Source: Kitasatospora xanthocidica (GTDB taxonomy: Bacteria > Actinomycetota > Actinomycetes > Streptomycetales > Streptomycetaceae). From it: 64,000 nucleotides of DNA. The translations under genes were made by a program, and so were the position numbers. This document shows, one piece after another, positions 18,110-26,738 of this stretch. Positions within the stretch are counted from its first letter, which is position 1. Each line of letters begins with the position of its first letter. A model generated the notes under the pieces. It saw only the letters and a list, made by a program, of their open reading frames with translations. It searched no databases and was not told the DNA's origin. The stretch lies in NCBI RefSeq assembly GCF_014656195.1, contig NZ_BNBY01000006.1, forward strand, positions 315,301-379,300, written 5' to 3'.

Positions 18110-18180
18110 GCGAGCGAACGGTCCAGGGGTGCCGCTTGCGCGGAGCGCCCGCCGAGCGTAGCGAGGTGGGGGCATGAGCG
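18104..18180 (+). other. Micro-ORF and 9-bp direct repeat between MoxR and DUF5682 genes
   Basis: The MoxR stop overlaps an ATG (ATGA, 18106-18109) that opens a 23-codon frame. Its TGA stop (18175-18177) overlaps the ATG of the DUF5682 gene in the same way. The two junctions are copies of GCATGAGCG (18104-18112 and 18172-18180). The 59-base interior contains the CGAGCG(T/C)AGCGAGG-type sequence that, from memory, recurs between streptomycete genes. It looks like a small element inserted at an ancestral ATGA overlap while keeping translational coupling. Whether the 23-residue peptide is functional is unknown. Confidence 0.5.
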
Positions 18181-20621
18181 CCGGTGAGGTCGCCCTGCTC
18201 GGCATCCGCCACCACGGCCCCGGCTCGGCCCGGGCGGTGGCCGCCGCACTGGCGCGGTGGCGGCCGGACGCGGTGCTGATCGAGGGCCCGCCGGAGGCCG
18301 ACGGCATCGTCCACCTGGCTGCCGAGAAGGACCTGGTGCCGCCGGTCGCGCTGCTCGCCCACGCGGTGGACGACCCGGCGAAGGCGGCCTTCTGGCCGTA
18401 CGCCGAGTTCTCCCCGGAGTGGGTGGCGATCCGGCACGCCGTGGCGCACGACCTGCCGGTGCGCTTCATCGACCTGCCCGCCGGGTACGGCTTCGCGCCA
18501 GCGCCCGACGTCGACGTCGACGACGCCGCGGACGCCGCTGCCGAGGACGGCGCCGGCCACGACGGCCCGGCCGCGCCGCCCGCCGACCCGGTGGCGCTGC
18601 TCGCCGAGGCGGCCGGGCACGACGACCCGGAGCGCTGGTGGGAGGACGTGGTCGAGCACCGCGCGCCCGGCACCGACGCGCTGGCGCCGTTCGCCGCCGT
18701 CGCCGAGGCGATGGGCGCGCTGCGCGCCGAGGGCCTCGGCGAGTCCCGCCGGGACCTGCTGCGCGAGGCGTACATGCGCCAGCAGATCCGCGCCGCCCGC
18801 CGGGCCGGGCACGAGCGGATCGCCGTGGTCTGCGGGGCCTTCCACGTCCCCGCGCTGGAGACGATGCCCACCGTCGCGCACGACCGGGCGCTGCTCGCCG
18901 GGCTGCCGAAGAAGGTCCGGACGGACATCACCTGGGTGCCGTGGACGCACCGCAGGCTCTCCCAGGCCACCGGCTACGGCGCGGGCGTGGAGTCCCCCGG
19001 CTGGTACCACCACCTGTTCACCACCGACGGCGACCCGGTGCCGCGCTGGCTCACCCGGGCCGCCGACCTGCTGCGCGCCGAGGACCACCCGGTCTCCTCC
19101 GCCCACGTGATCGAGGCGGTGCGCCTCGCCGAGACCCTGGCGGTGATGCGCGGCCGCCCGCTCGCCGGGCTGACCGAGACCCTGGACGCCGTGCGCGCGG
19201 TGCTCTGCGAGGGCTCGGACGTCGCCCTGGAGCTCGTCCGGGACCGCCTGGTGGTCGGCGACCAGCTCGGCGAGGTCCCGGACACCGCACCGGCGGTGCC
19301 GCTGCAGCGCGACCTCGCCCGGCTGCAGCGCTCGCTGCGGCTCAAGCCCGAGGCCGCGCCGAAGGAGGTCGACCTCGACCTGCGCAAGGAGAACGACGCG
19401 GCCCGCTCCCGGCTGCTGCACCGGCTTCGGCTGCTGGGCGTGGACTGGGGCGTGCCCGCCCGCTCCACGGTCACCTCGACCGGCACCTTCCGGGAGAGCT
19501 GGCGGCTGTGCTGGCAGCCGGAGTTCGCGGTCCGGATCGCCGAGGCCGCCCAGTGGGGCACCACGGTCGAGGAGGCGGCCGGCAACAAGGCCGTCGGCAC
19601 CGCCCGCGCGGCCGTCGAACTCGCCGAGCTGACCGGCCTGGTGGAGTCCTGCCTGCTGGCCGGGCTGTCCGGCGCGCTGCCCGCCGTGATGCGGGTGCTC
19701 GCCGACTGCGCGGCCCTGGACACCGACGTCGCGCACCTCGCGGGCGCGCTGCCCGCCCTGGTCCGCGCGCTGCGCTACGGCGATGTGCGCGGCACCGACC
19801 ACGGCGCGCTCGCCGAGGCGGCGGCGGGCCTGGCCGAGCGGGTCTGCGTCGGACTGCCGTCCGCCTGCGTCGGCCTGGACGCGGAGGGCGCGACGGCGAT
19901 GCGCGCCCGCCTCGACGAGGTGCACGGCGCGATCGGGCTGCTGACCTCCGCCGCGCCGCGGGCCTGGAGCCCGGACGGCCCGGACCACCGAGACGGCCCA
20001 GACGGCCAAAACGGCCAAGACGGCCCGGATCACCAAGCCGGCCAACATGGCCAGGCCGACCGGGACGATCCGTACGACCCCGACGGCCTGACCGGCCGCT
20101 GGGCCGCCGCCCTGCGCTCGCTGGCCGCCCGCGAGCCGTCCGGCGGACCGGCCACCGGCGCCCCCGGCCTGCTCCGCGGCCGGGCCGTCCGACTGCTGCT
20201 GGACGAGGGCCGGCTCGACTCCGAGGAGGCCGGCCGCCGACTGCGGCTGGTCCTGTCCGTCGCCAGCGCCCCGGCGGACGCGGCCGGCTGGGTCGAGGGC
20301 TTCCTCACCGGCGGCGGCGCCCTGCTGCTGCACGACCCCCGGCTGCTCGCCCTGCTCGACGAGTGGCTGACCGGGGTGAGCGGCGAGGTCTTCACCGACG
20401 TCCTGCCGCTGCTGCGCCGCACCTTCGCCGCGCTGGAAGCGGGTGTGCGCACCACCATCGGCGGCCGGGTCGCGGCCGGCCCGCTCGGCGAACCCCCGGC
20501 GGACCTCGCCCCGGCCGGCGAACTGGACCGGGACCGCGCCGACGCCGCCGTTCCCGTGGTGGCCCTGCTGCTCGGCGTCCGCCCGCGGATCCCCCGGCAG
20601 CCCGCCGGCCGCGACACCTGA
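18174..20621 (+). CDS. DUF5682 family protein with TraB/ChaN-like N-terminus
   Basis: The 815-residue cytoplasmic protein. Residues 8-42 (GIRHHGPGSARA, then PDAVLIEGPPEAD) and 198-228 (EAYMRQQI, then GAFHVPAL) resemble the conserved His, Glu and Arg motifs of the TraB/PrgY-ChaN-EreA fold, suggesting a metal- or hydrolase-like N-terminal domain; this is inference. The C-terminal two-thirds is helical. Residues about 600-640 are a low-complexity Asp-Gly-Pro/His/Gln linker. A GAGGTGGGGG stretch precedes the ATG. Within the MoxR-vWA cluster it is the most likely effector or client. Confidence 0.8.
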   Translation: MSAGEVALLGIRHHGPGSARAVAAALARWRPDAVLIEGPPEADGIVHLAAEKDLVPPVALLAHAVDDPAKAAFWPYAEFSPEWVAIRHAVAHDLPVRFIDLPAGYGFAPAPDVDVDDAADAAAEDGAGHDGPAAPPADPVALLAEAAGHDDPERWWEDVVEHRAPGTDALAPFAAVAEAMGALRAEGLGESRRDLLREAYMRQQIRAARRAGHERIAVVCGAFHVPALETMPTVAHDRALLAGLPKKVRTDITWVPWTHRRLSQATGYGAGVESPGWYHHLFTTDGDPVPRWLTRAADLLRAEDHPVSSAHVIEAVRLAETLAVMRGRPLAGLTETLDAVRAVLCEGSDVALELVRDRLVVGDQLGEVPDTAPAVPLQRDLARLQRSLRLKPEAAPKEVDLDLRKENDAARSRLLHRLRLLGVDWGVPARSTVTSTGTFRESWRLCWQPEFAVRIAEAAQWGTTVEEAAGNKAVGTARAAVELAELTGLVESCLLAGLSGALPAVMRVLADCAALDTDVAHLAGALPALVRALRYGDVRGTDHGALAEAAAGLAERVCVGLPSACVGLDAEGATAMRARLDEVHGAIGLLTSAAPRAWSPDGPDHRDGPDGQNGQDGPDHQAGQHGQADRDDPYDPDGLTGRWAAALRSLAAREPSGGPATGAPGLLRGRAVRLLLDEGRLDSEEAGRRLRLVLSVASAPADAAGWVEGFLTGGGALLLHDPRLLALLDEWLTGVSGEVFTDVLPLLRRTFAALEAGVRTTIGGRVAAGPLGEPPADLAPAGELDRDRADAAVPVVALLLGVRPRIPRQPAGRDT

Positions 20622-20660
20622 CACCCCGGCCGACCCGGCCGACCCCTGAAGGAGGACGAG

Positions 20661-21827
20661 ATGGCAGCGCCCACGACCGACGAACGGCTGCGCCGGTGGC
20701 GGCTGGTGCTCGGCGGCGAGGCCGACGGCACCGGCCACCCCCTGCGCGGCCGGGACGCCGCGATGGACGGCGCCCTCGCCGCGCTCTACCGCGGCGCGCC
20801 CGAGGAGGGCGCCCGGGCGGGCCGCGGCGGCCGCCGCGGCGCCGGGCTGGGCGGCTCGGCCCCGCAGGTGGCCCGCTGGCTGGGCGACATCCGCACCTAC
20901 TTCCCGTCCACCGTCGTCCAGCTGATGCAGCAGGACGCGATCACCCGGCTCGGCCTGGACCGGCTGTTGCTGGAGCCGGAGATGCTGGAGGCCGTCGAAC
21001 CGGACGTCCACCTGGTCGGCACCCTGCTCTCGCTCAAGCACGCGCTGCCGGAGACCACCCGGGAGACCGCCCGGGCCGTGGTCGGCAAGGTGGTCGCCGA
21101 CCTGGAGCGCCGGCTCGCCGACCGCACCCGGGCCACCCTCGGCGGAGCCCTCGACCGCAGCGCCAAGGTCAATCGCCCCCGGCACCGCGACATCGACTGG
21201 GACCGCACGATCCGGGCCAACCTGAAGAACTACCTGCCGGAGCACGGCACCGTCGTCCCCGAGCGGCTGGTCGGCTACGCCCGCGCCCAGCGCGCGGTGA
21301 AGAAGGACGTCATCCTCTGCATCGACCAGTCCGGCTCGATGGCGCCCTCGGTCGTGCACTCGGCGGTCTTCGGCGCGGTGCTCGCCTCGATGCGCACCCT
21401 GGACACCCGGCTGGTCGTCTTCGACACCTCGGTGGTCGACCTCACCGAGCAGCTGACCGACCCGGTCGACGTCCTGTTCGCCACGCAGCTGGGCGGCGGC
21501 ACCGACATCAACCGCGCGCTGGCCTACTGCCAGTCGAAGATCACCCGCCCGTCCGAGACCGTCGTCGTGCTGATCAGCGACCTCTACGAAGGGGGCATCC
21601 GGGACGGCATGCTCAAGCGGGTCGCCGCGATGAAGGCGGCCGGGGTCCAGTTCATCGCCCTGCTCGCGCTCTCCGACGAAGGCGCTCCCGCCTACGACCA
21701 CGCGCACGCCGCCGCGCTGGCCGCCCTCGGCGCGCCGGCCTTCGCCTGCACCCCGGACGCCTTCCCCGGGATCATGGCGGCCGCCATCGAGAAGCGTCCG
21801 ATCCCGGTGCCGGAGCCGGGTCTGTGA
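20661..21827 (+). CDS. vWA (MIDAS) domain protein, partner of MoxR
   Basis: The 388-residue protein has a helical N-terminal half (about 1-210) and a C-terminal von Willebrand A domain with an intact MIDAS motif D222-x-S224-x-S226 (CIDQSGSM), followed by GGGTD and VVVLISDLYEGG. vWA domains bind a divalent metal and a partner protein. In this setting the pair with MoxR is expected to form a chaperone-like activating complex. GGAGG lies 5-8 bases before the ATG. It is 39 bases downstream of the DUF5682 gene, in the same operon. Confidence 0.92.
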   Translation: MAAPTTDERLRRWRLVLGGEADGTGHPLRGRDAAMDGALAALYRGAPEEGARAGRGGRRGAGLGGSAPQVARWLGDIRTYFPSTVVQLMQQDAITRLGLDRLLLEPEMLEAVEPDVHLVGTLLSLKHALPETTRETARAVVGKVVADLERRLADRTRATLGGALDRSAKVNRPRHRDIDWDRTIRANLKNYLPEHGTVVPERLVGYARAQRAVKKDVILCIDQSGSMAPSVVHSAVFGAVLASMRTLDTRLVVFDTSVVDLTEQLTDPVDVLFATQLGGGTDINRALAYCQSKITRPSETVVVLISDLYEGGIRDGMLKRVAAMKAAGVQFIALLALSDEGAPAYDHAHAAALAALGAPAFACTPDAFPGIMAAAIEKRPIPVPEPGL

Positions 21828-21848
21828 CGGCCTCACCCGTACGGGCGA
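21828..21848. repeat. 21-bp intergenic repeat, copy 1
   Basis: A 21-base sequence around the palindrome CCCGTACGGG, starting just after the vWA stop codon, is repeated identically at 52654-52674. Both copies are intergenic. Confidence 0.8.
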
Positions 21849-22131
21849 ATCCACCCGATCGGTGGACGGGGCGTTCACCGGGACGCTCCGGCCTGTCTGT
21901 GACGGTTCTCACCCAAGACGGGCAGGCCCCGGGCGAAAGACTCCCGTCCCACGGGGATAACCTGCCAGACGGACGTGACGCGCGTGTTGATTGACGTGTG
22001 CGCCCGTGGCTGTGTGGGCCGCAAGGCCGTACCTCTGCGTACCCGCACCGCCCCGACGACCCGCAGCGAAGATCCTGCCGTGGCACGCTCGTAGAGACAC
22101 AATCCGCGACCACGAACAAGGACGAACACAC
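21849..22131 (+). other. Leader region of sucCD
   Basis: About 280 bases without a gene. It contains TCCACC-N5-GGTGGA at 21850-21866, which could end the vWA transcript, and a relatively AT-rich part near 21985-21995 (TTGATTGACG) where a promoter may lie. No reliable -35/-10 pair is visible. AAGGA ends 9 bases before the sucC GTG. Confidence 0.4.
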
Positions 22132-23304
22132 GTGGACCTGTTCGAGTACCAGGCGAGGGACCTCTTCGCCAAGCACGGCGTGCCCGTGCTTGACGGTGAT
22201 GTCATCGAGACCCCCGAAGCCGCTCGCGCCATCGCCGAGCGCTTCGGCGGACGCGCCGTCGTCAAGGCTCAGGTGAAGGTCGGCGGCCGTGGCAAGGCCG
22301 GCGGCGTCAAGCTCGCCGCCGACCCGGCCGACGCCGTCGCCAAGGCCGAGGCGATCCTCGGTATGGACATCAAGGGCCACACCGTTCACAAGGTGATGCT
22401 GGCCCAGACCGCGGACATCAAGGACGAGTACTACGTCTCGTTCCTGCTGGACCGCACCAACCGCACCTTCCTGGCCATGGCCAGCGTCGAGGGCGGCGTG
22501 GAGATCGAGGTCGTCGCCGAGCAGAACCCCGAGGCGCTCGCCAAGATCCCGGTCGACGCCAACGAGGGCTGCACCCCGGAGAAGGCCGCCGAGATCGTCG
22601 CCGCGGCGAAGTTCCCGGCCGAGGTCGCCGACCAGGTCGCCGAGGTCCTGCAGAAGCTGTGGACCGTCTTCATCAAGGAGGACGCCCTCCTCGTCGAGGT
22701 CAACCCGCTGATCAAGTCCGGTGACGGCAAGATCATCGCGCTCGACGGCAAGGTCTCCCTGGACGAGAACGCCGAGTTCCGCCAGCCGGAGCACGAGGCC
22801 CTGGAGGACAAGGCCGCGGCCAACCCGCTCGAGGCCGCCGCCAAGGCCAAGGGCCTGAACTACGTCAAGCTCGACGGCCAGGTCGGCATCATCGGCAACG
22901 GCGCGGGCCTCGTCATGAGCACCCTCGACGTGGTCGCCTACGCCGGTGAGAACCACGGCGGCGTCAAGCCCGCCAACTTCCTCGACATCGGCGGCGGCGC
23001 CTCCGCCGAGGTCATGGCGAACGGCCTGGAGATCATCCTGGGCGACCCCGACGTCAAGTCGGTCTTCGTCAACGTCTTCGGCGGCATCACCGCGTGCGAC
23101 GCGGTCGCCAACGGCATCGTGCAGGCCCTCGCGCTCCTGGAGAGCAAGGGCGAGAACGTCACGAAGCCGCTGGTCGTCCGCCTGGACGGCAACAACGCGG
23201 AGCTGGGTCGCAAGATCCTCGACGACGCCAACCACCCGCTGGTCCAGCGCGTGGACACCATGGACGGCGCCGCTGACCGCGCCGCCGAGCTGGCCAACAA
23301 GTAA
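22132..23304 (+). CDS. sucC: Succinyl-CoA ligase (ADP/GDP-forming), beta subunit
   Basis: The 390-residue subunit has the expected length. It carries the N-terminal ATP-grasp domain ([20 protein letters not shown] start, [16 protein letters not shown] nucleotide site) and the C-terminal CoA-ligase domain ([22 protein letters not shown]). With SucD it makes succinate, CoA and ATP/GTP from succinyl-CoA in the TCA cycle. The GTG start at 22132 is chosen because the conserved N-terminus begins there and AAGGA is 9 bases upstream. sucD follows after 19 bases. Confidence 0.98.
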   Translation: MDLFEYQARDLFAKHGVPVLDGDVIETPEAARAIAERFGGRAVVKAQVKVGGRGKAGGVKLAADPADAVAKAEAILGMDIKGHTVHKVMLAQTADIKDEYYVSFLLDRTNRTFLAMASVEGGVEIEVVAEQNPEALAKIPVDANEGCTPEKAAEIVAAAKFPAEVADQVAEVLQKLWTVFIKEDALLVEVNPLIKSGDGKIIALDGKVSLDENAEFRQPEHEALEDKAAANPLEAAAKAKGLNYVKLDGQVGIIGNGAGLVMSTLDVVAYAGENHGGVKPANFLDIGGGASAEVMANGLEIILGDPDVKSVFVNVFGGITACDAVANGIVQALALLESKGENVTKPLVVRLDGNNAELGRKILDDANHPLVQRVDTMDGAADRAAELANK

Positions 23305-23323
23305 GGAAGGGGACTTTCACACC

Positions 23324-24214
23324 ATGGCTATCTTCCTTACCAAGGACAGCAAGGTCATCGTCCAGGGCATGACCGGCGCGGAGGGCATGAAGCACACCCG
23401 CCGCATGCTCGCCTCCGGCACCCAGATCGTCGGCGGTGTCAACCCGCGCAAGGCCGGTACCACGGTCGACGTCGACGGCACCGAGATCCCGGTCTTCGGC
23501 TCCGTCGCCGAGGCGATGGAGAAGACCGGCGCCGACGTCTCGGTCCTCTTCGTGCCGCCGGCCTTCACCAAGGCCGCCGTCGTCGAGGCCATCGACGCCG
23601 AGATCGGCCTGGCCGTCGTCATCACCGAGGGCGTCCCGGTGCACGACACCGCCGCCTTCTGGGCGTACGCCGGTGCCAAGGGCAACAAGACCCGCATCAT
23701 CGGCCCGAACTGCCCCGGCCTGATCAGCCCCGGACAGTCGAACGCCGGCATCATCCCGGCCGACATCACCAGCTCCGGCAAGATCGGCCTGGTCTCGAAG
23801 TCGGGCACCCTGACCTACCAGCTCATGTACGAGCTGCGCGACATCGGCTTCTCCTCGGCCGTGGGCATCGGCGGTGACCCGGTCATCGGCACCACCCACA
23901 TCGACGCCCTCAAGGCGTTCCAGGAGGACCCGGACACCGAGATCATCGTCATGATCGGTGAGATCGGTGGCGACGCCGAGGAGCGTGCCGCGGCCTTCAT
24001 CGCCGAGCACGTCACCAAGCCGGTCGTCGGCTACGTCGCGGGCTTCACCGCCCCCGAGGGCAAGACCATGGGCCACGCCGGCGCCATCGTCTCCGGCTCC
24101 TCGGGCACCGCCCAGGCGAAGAAGGAGGCCCTCGAGGCCGCCGGTGTCAAGGTCGGCAAGACGCCGTCCGAGACCGCCCGCCTGGCCCGCGAGATCATCG
24201 CCGCCCAGGCCTGA
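23324..24214 (+). CDS. sucD: Succinyl-CoA ligase, alpha subunit
   Basis: The 296-residue subunit has a CoA-binding Rossmann domain ([14 protein letters not shown]) and the phosphohistidine active site His251 in MGHAGAI. It has the standard length. GGAAGGGG lies before the ATG, and the gene is 19 bases after sucC, forming one operon. A 14-bp hairpin follows the stop. Confidence 0.98.
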   Translation: MAIFLTKDSKVIVQGMTGAEGMKHTRRMLASGTQIVGGVNPRKAGTTVDVDGTEIPVFGSVAEAMEKTGADVSVLFVPPAFTKAAVVEAIDAEIGLAVVITEGVPVHDTAAFWAYAGAKGNKTRIIGPNCPGLISPGQSNAGIIPADITSSGKIGLVSKSGTLTYQLMYELRDIGFSSAVGIGGDPVIGTTHIDALKAFQEDPDTEIIVMIGEIGGDAEERAAAFIAEHVTKPVVGYVAGFTAPEGKTMGHAGAIVSGSSGTAQAKKEALEAAGVKVGKTPSETARLAREIIAAQA

Positions 24215-24217
24215 TCC

Positions 24218-24284
24218 CCGCGTTCAGCGCGTGACGAGCGCCCCCGCCCTCCCCGGGCGGGGGCGCTCGCCGCGTTCAGCGCGT
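24218..24284. repeat. 15-bp direct repeats flanking the sucD terminator
   Basis: CCGCGTTCAGCGCGT occurs at 24218-24232 and again at 24270-24284, on either side of the terminator hairpin. The second copy contains the stop codon of the minus-strand gene. Confidence 0.85.
24236..24268. terminator. Bidirectional hairpin terminator
   Basis: A perfect 14-bp stem (arms 24236-24249 and 24255-24268, GAGCGCCCCCGCCC) with a TCCCC loop lies between convergent sucD and the LuxR/sigma-like gene. Confidence 0.85.
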
Positions 24285-26606
24285 CCTCGGCCCCGTCGCA
24301 CACGGCCGCGGCGCCCACAACGGACAGGCCGACGGCCCCTGCGGCGGCGGGGCGTCCGCGCCCCGGGCCGACCCCGGCAGCCCCCAGCGGGCCGCCGCCT
24401 GCGCGTGCGGCTCCACCAGCACCGCCTCCAGCCCCGGCGCCGGACTGCACCACAGGCTGCTGATGCCGTTCGGCACCCCGCCCGGCAACAACGGCACCCC
24501 GGGCTCCGCCACCTCGGCGGCGGGCAGGCAGAGCGAAGGCGCCGGCGGGGCCGGCGGCCGGAACAGCACCGCGGGCCGCACCCCCGCCAACGTCGCCAGC
24601 GTCGCCCCGCCCACCGCCACCGTCAGCAGCGCCGCCGCGCCCGTCCGGCTCGCCGTCCACAACCGGTGCCGGGCCCGCAGCACCGGCACCGGCGACCGGT
24701 GCGGCTCCGGACACCCGCGCACCGCCGCCCGGTGCAGCAACCGGCTCAGCCCGTCCGCGAACCCCGGCGCCGCCGGATCCGGGCCCACCAGGTCCGGCAC
24801 CCACTGCGCCAGCGCCGCCCGGGCCGTCCACACCCGCCCCTCGGCGGCCGCCAGGGTCGACTCCACCTCCACCGCGATCGCCGCCGCCGGCAGCCCCAGC
24901 CCGTCGTGCAGCACCAGCGCCCGGCGCTGCGGCCGTGACAGCCGCCTCAGCGCCTTCAACAGCGCCCGGTCCCGGTCGGTCAGCCGGTCGTGGTCCGGCA
25001 GCACCGCCTGCGACTCGTCCGCCGGCCGCACCTTGATCCGCCGGTGCGGCAGACCCCACGCGTGCGCCCGCCGCGGGCCGCCCCGGTGCCACGGCGACAA
25101 CGCCAACTCGCACGCCCGCACCCGCACCCACCCCTCCGGGTCCCCCGACCCGGCCGCCGCCGGCCACCCCCGCCGCGCCTCCCCGAACGCCCGCCGCACG
25201 CAGTGCACCGCCCGGTGCCGACAGGCGGTCAGCAGGAACACCTGCTGGACCAGACGGGTGTGCGCGGTCTCGTACAGCTCCTCGAAACCCGGCACCGGAC
25301 GGGCGGCGGGCACGGGTCCGGGCCCGGACCCGGCGGGTGGCGGGGACACGGCCGGGGCCGTCCGGGCACGCCCGCCCGCGGCTGCTGCGACCGGAGCCGT
25401 CTGCGTCATCTCGCCGTGCCCTTCCGTACCCGCGGGGTGCTGCCGCTCTCCGCTCGCCGTGCCGGGACGCGGGGCCCCGGCCGGGGACACCCCGTCACCG
25501 GGCCCGCCCGAGCCGGCCGACGCCACCCCGGAGGGGCGCCGCGACCCCTTCGCCATGGTGGAGGCTCGGGCGTCCCCGGCCCCGCCGCCACGCCTTTCGG
25601 CACCCCCGGGGCCCGCCTGGCTCCGCCGATCGGCGGCCGGGGGCTGCGGATCGCCCGCCGCCGAGGCGGGGTGGAGAGGGGCCGAGGGCCGGTGGTTCGT
25701 CGGGGCCGTGGCGGCCGGGGGCTCCTGCACGGCGTCGGCGCGCTTCGCGGTGTCGGCCGGGTCGGGCAGGCTCCGCCCGTCGGCGGCTGGTGCGGGCGAT
25801 GAGGTCGTACGCGCGGCGGCCGCCGGGGGCTGCCGGTTGCCCGATGCAGAAGGGGGGCGGGTGTCCTCGGATGCGGTGGCCTGTGGCCGCTGACCCTCCC
25901 GAGCCTGGACAGCCAGGGGGCCGGGTGCCGCGCTGTCGTGTTCCGCCTCGCTCTGGTCCGGCCCGGCACCGGAGGGCCCGTGCCCGTCGGCGGTCGGCGG
26001 GGCCGGGGCAGGGTGCGTCGGGCCGGTGCGCTGGTCCCGGGCCGGGCGGGGCCCTCGTGCGGCGTCGGCGGCCGGGTCGGCCCCTGGTGCGAGGGCGGGT
26101 GGGTCTTCGCGCGCGGGCGTGTGCGCCGGGTCCTCGCGCTCTTCTCGGGTACGGCGCGCCGTTGGGCCGCGGCGGGTGCGGGCGCCCGGCTCGGCGGCCG
26201 GGGTGGCGCTTTCCCGCTGGTCGGCGGTGGTGGTGTCGGCGGCCTCGCCGTCGCCGCCTGCCCTGGTCGCCGGGCCGAGGGAGGAGGGGGTGAGGCCGGC
26301 GAAGTTCGTGGGGCCGAGGGCGGCCGGGACGTCGGGGAGGGCGCCCGCGGCGAGGGTGATGGCCTCGGCCTGGGTGGGGGCGCCGAGCTTCCGCATGGCG
26401 CGCAGCAGGTAGCTGCGGGCCGTGGTGGGGGTGACGCCGAGGGCGGCGGCGGTGCGGGGGAGGTCGTGACCGGCGGCGAGGTGGGCGAGGGTCTGGGCCT
26501 CACGGGGGGTCAGCTTCCGCAGGAGGCGGGCCGTGTCCTGGCCACCGCGGTCAGGCCCGCGGTGGCGCTCGGGGGTGGGGGAGTCGGCGGTGGGCGGCGT
26601 GGTCAT
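24276..26606 (-). CDS. LuxR-HTH / disordered linker / sigma-like / transmembrane fusion
   Basis: The 776-residue protein has an unusual layout. Residues about 31-90 form a LuxR-type helix-turn-helix (KLTPREAQTLAHLAAGHDLP, then VTPTTARSYLLRAMRKLG). Residues about 91-440 are Pro/Ala/Arg/Glu-rich and probably disordered. Residues about 441-510 resemble ECF sigma region 2 (FEELYETAHTRLVQQVFLLT) and 541-605 resemble region 4. A single hydrophobic helix follows (about 656-676), then a roughly 100-residue C-terminal segment with five Cys. It is probably a membrane-tethered transcription regulator. The sigma domains look degenerate, so true sigma activity is uncertain. GGAG lies 7 bases before the ATG. 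Confidence 0.7.
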   Translation of the reverse strand: MTTPPTADSPTPERHRGPDRGGQDTARLLRKLTPREAQTLAHLAAGHDLPRTAAALGVTPTTARSYLLRAMRKLGAPTQAEAITLAAGALPDVPAALGPTNFAGLTPSSLGPATRAGGDGEAADTTTADQRESATPAAEPGARTRRGPTARRTREEREDPAHTPAREDPPALAPGADPAADAARGPRPARDQRTGPTHPAPAPPTADGHGPSGAGPDQSEAEHDSAAPGPLAVQAREGQRPQATASEDTRPPSASGNRQPPAAAARTTSSPAPAADGRSLPDPADTAKRADAVQEPPAATAPTNHRPSAPLHPASAAGDPQPPAADRRSQAGPGGAERRGGGAGDARASTMAKGSRRPSGVASAGSGGPGDGVSPAGAPRPGTASGERQHPAGTEGHGEMTQTAPVAAAAGGRARTAPAVSPPPAGSGPGPVPAARPVPGFEELYETAHTRLVQQVFLLTACRHRAVHCVRRAFGEARRGWPAAAGSGDPEGWVRVRACELALSPWHRGGPRRAHAWGLPHRRIKVRPADESQAVLPDHDRLTDRDRALLKALRRLSRPQRRALVLHDGLGLPAAAIAVEVESTLAAAEGRVWTARAALAQWVPDLVGPDPAAPGFADGLSRLLHRAAVRGCPEPHRSPVPVLRARHRLWTASRTGAAALLTVAVGGATLATLAGVRPAVLFRPPAPPAPSLCLPAAEVAEPGVPLLPGGVPNGISSLWCSPAPGLEAVLVEPHAQAAARWGLPGSARGADAPPPQGPSACPLWAPRPCATGPRTR

Positions 26607-26738
26607 CAGACGCTCCGGGCCGGGGCGCCGGCGGCTTGGGGGCAGGGTCTGAAAATGCGCATAAGCCAATAATCTGGGACACGGCGGCGGTTTGCCGCTT
26701 CACGGAGCATGGCGAGTCGCCTTGGCACCATGAGGCGC

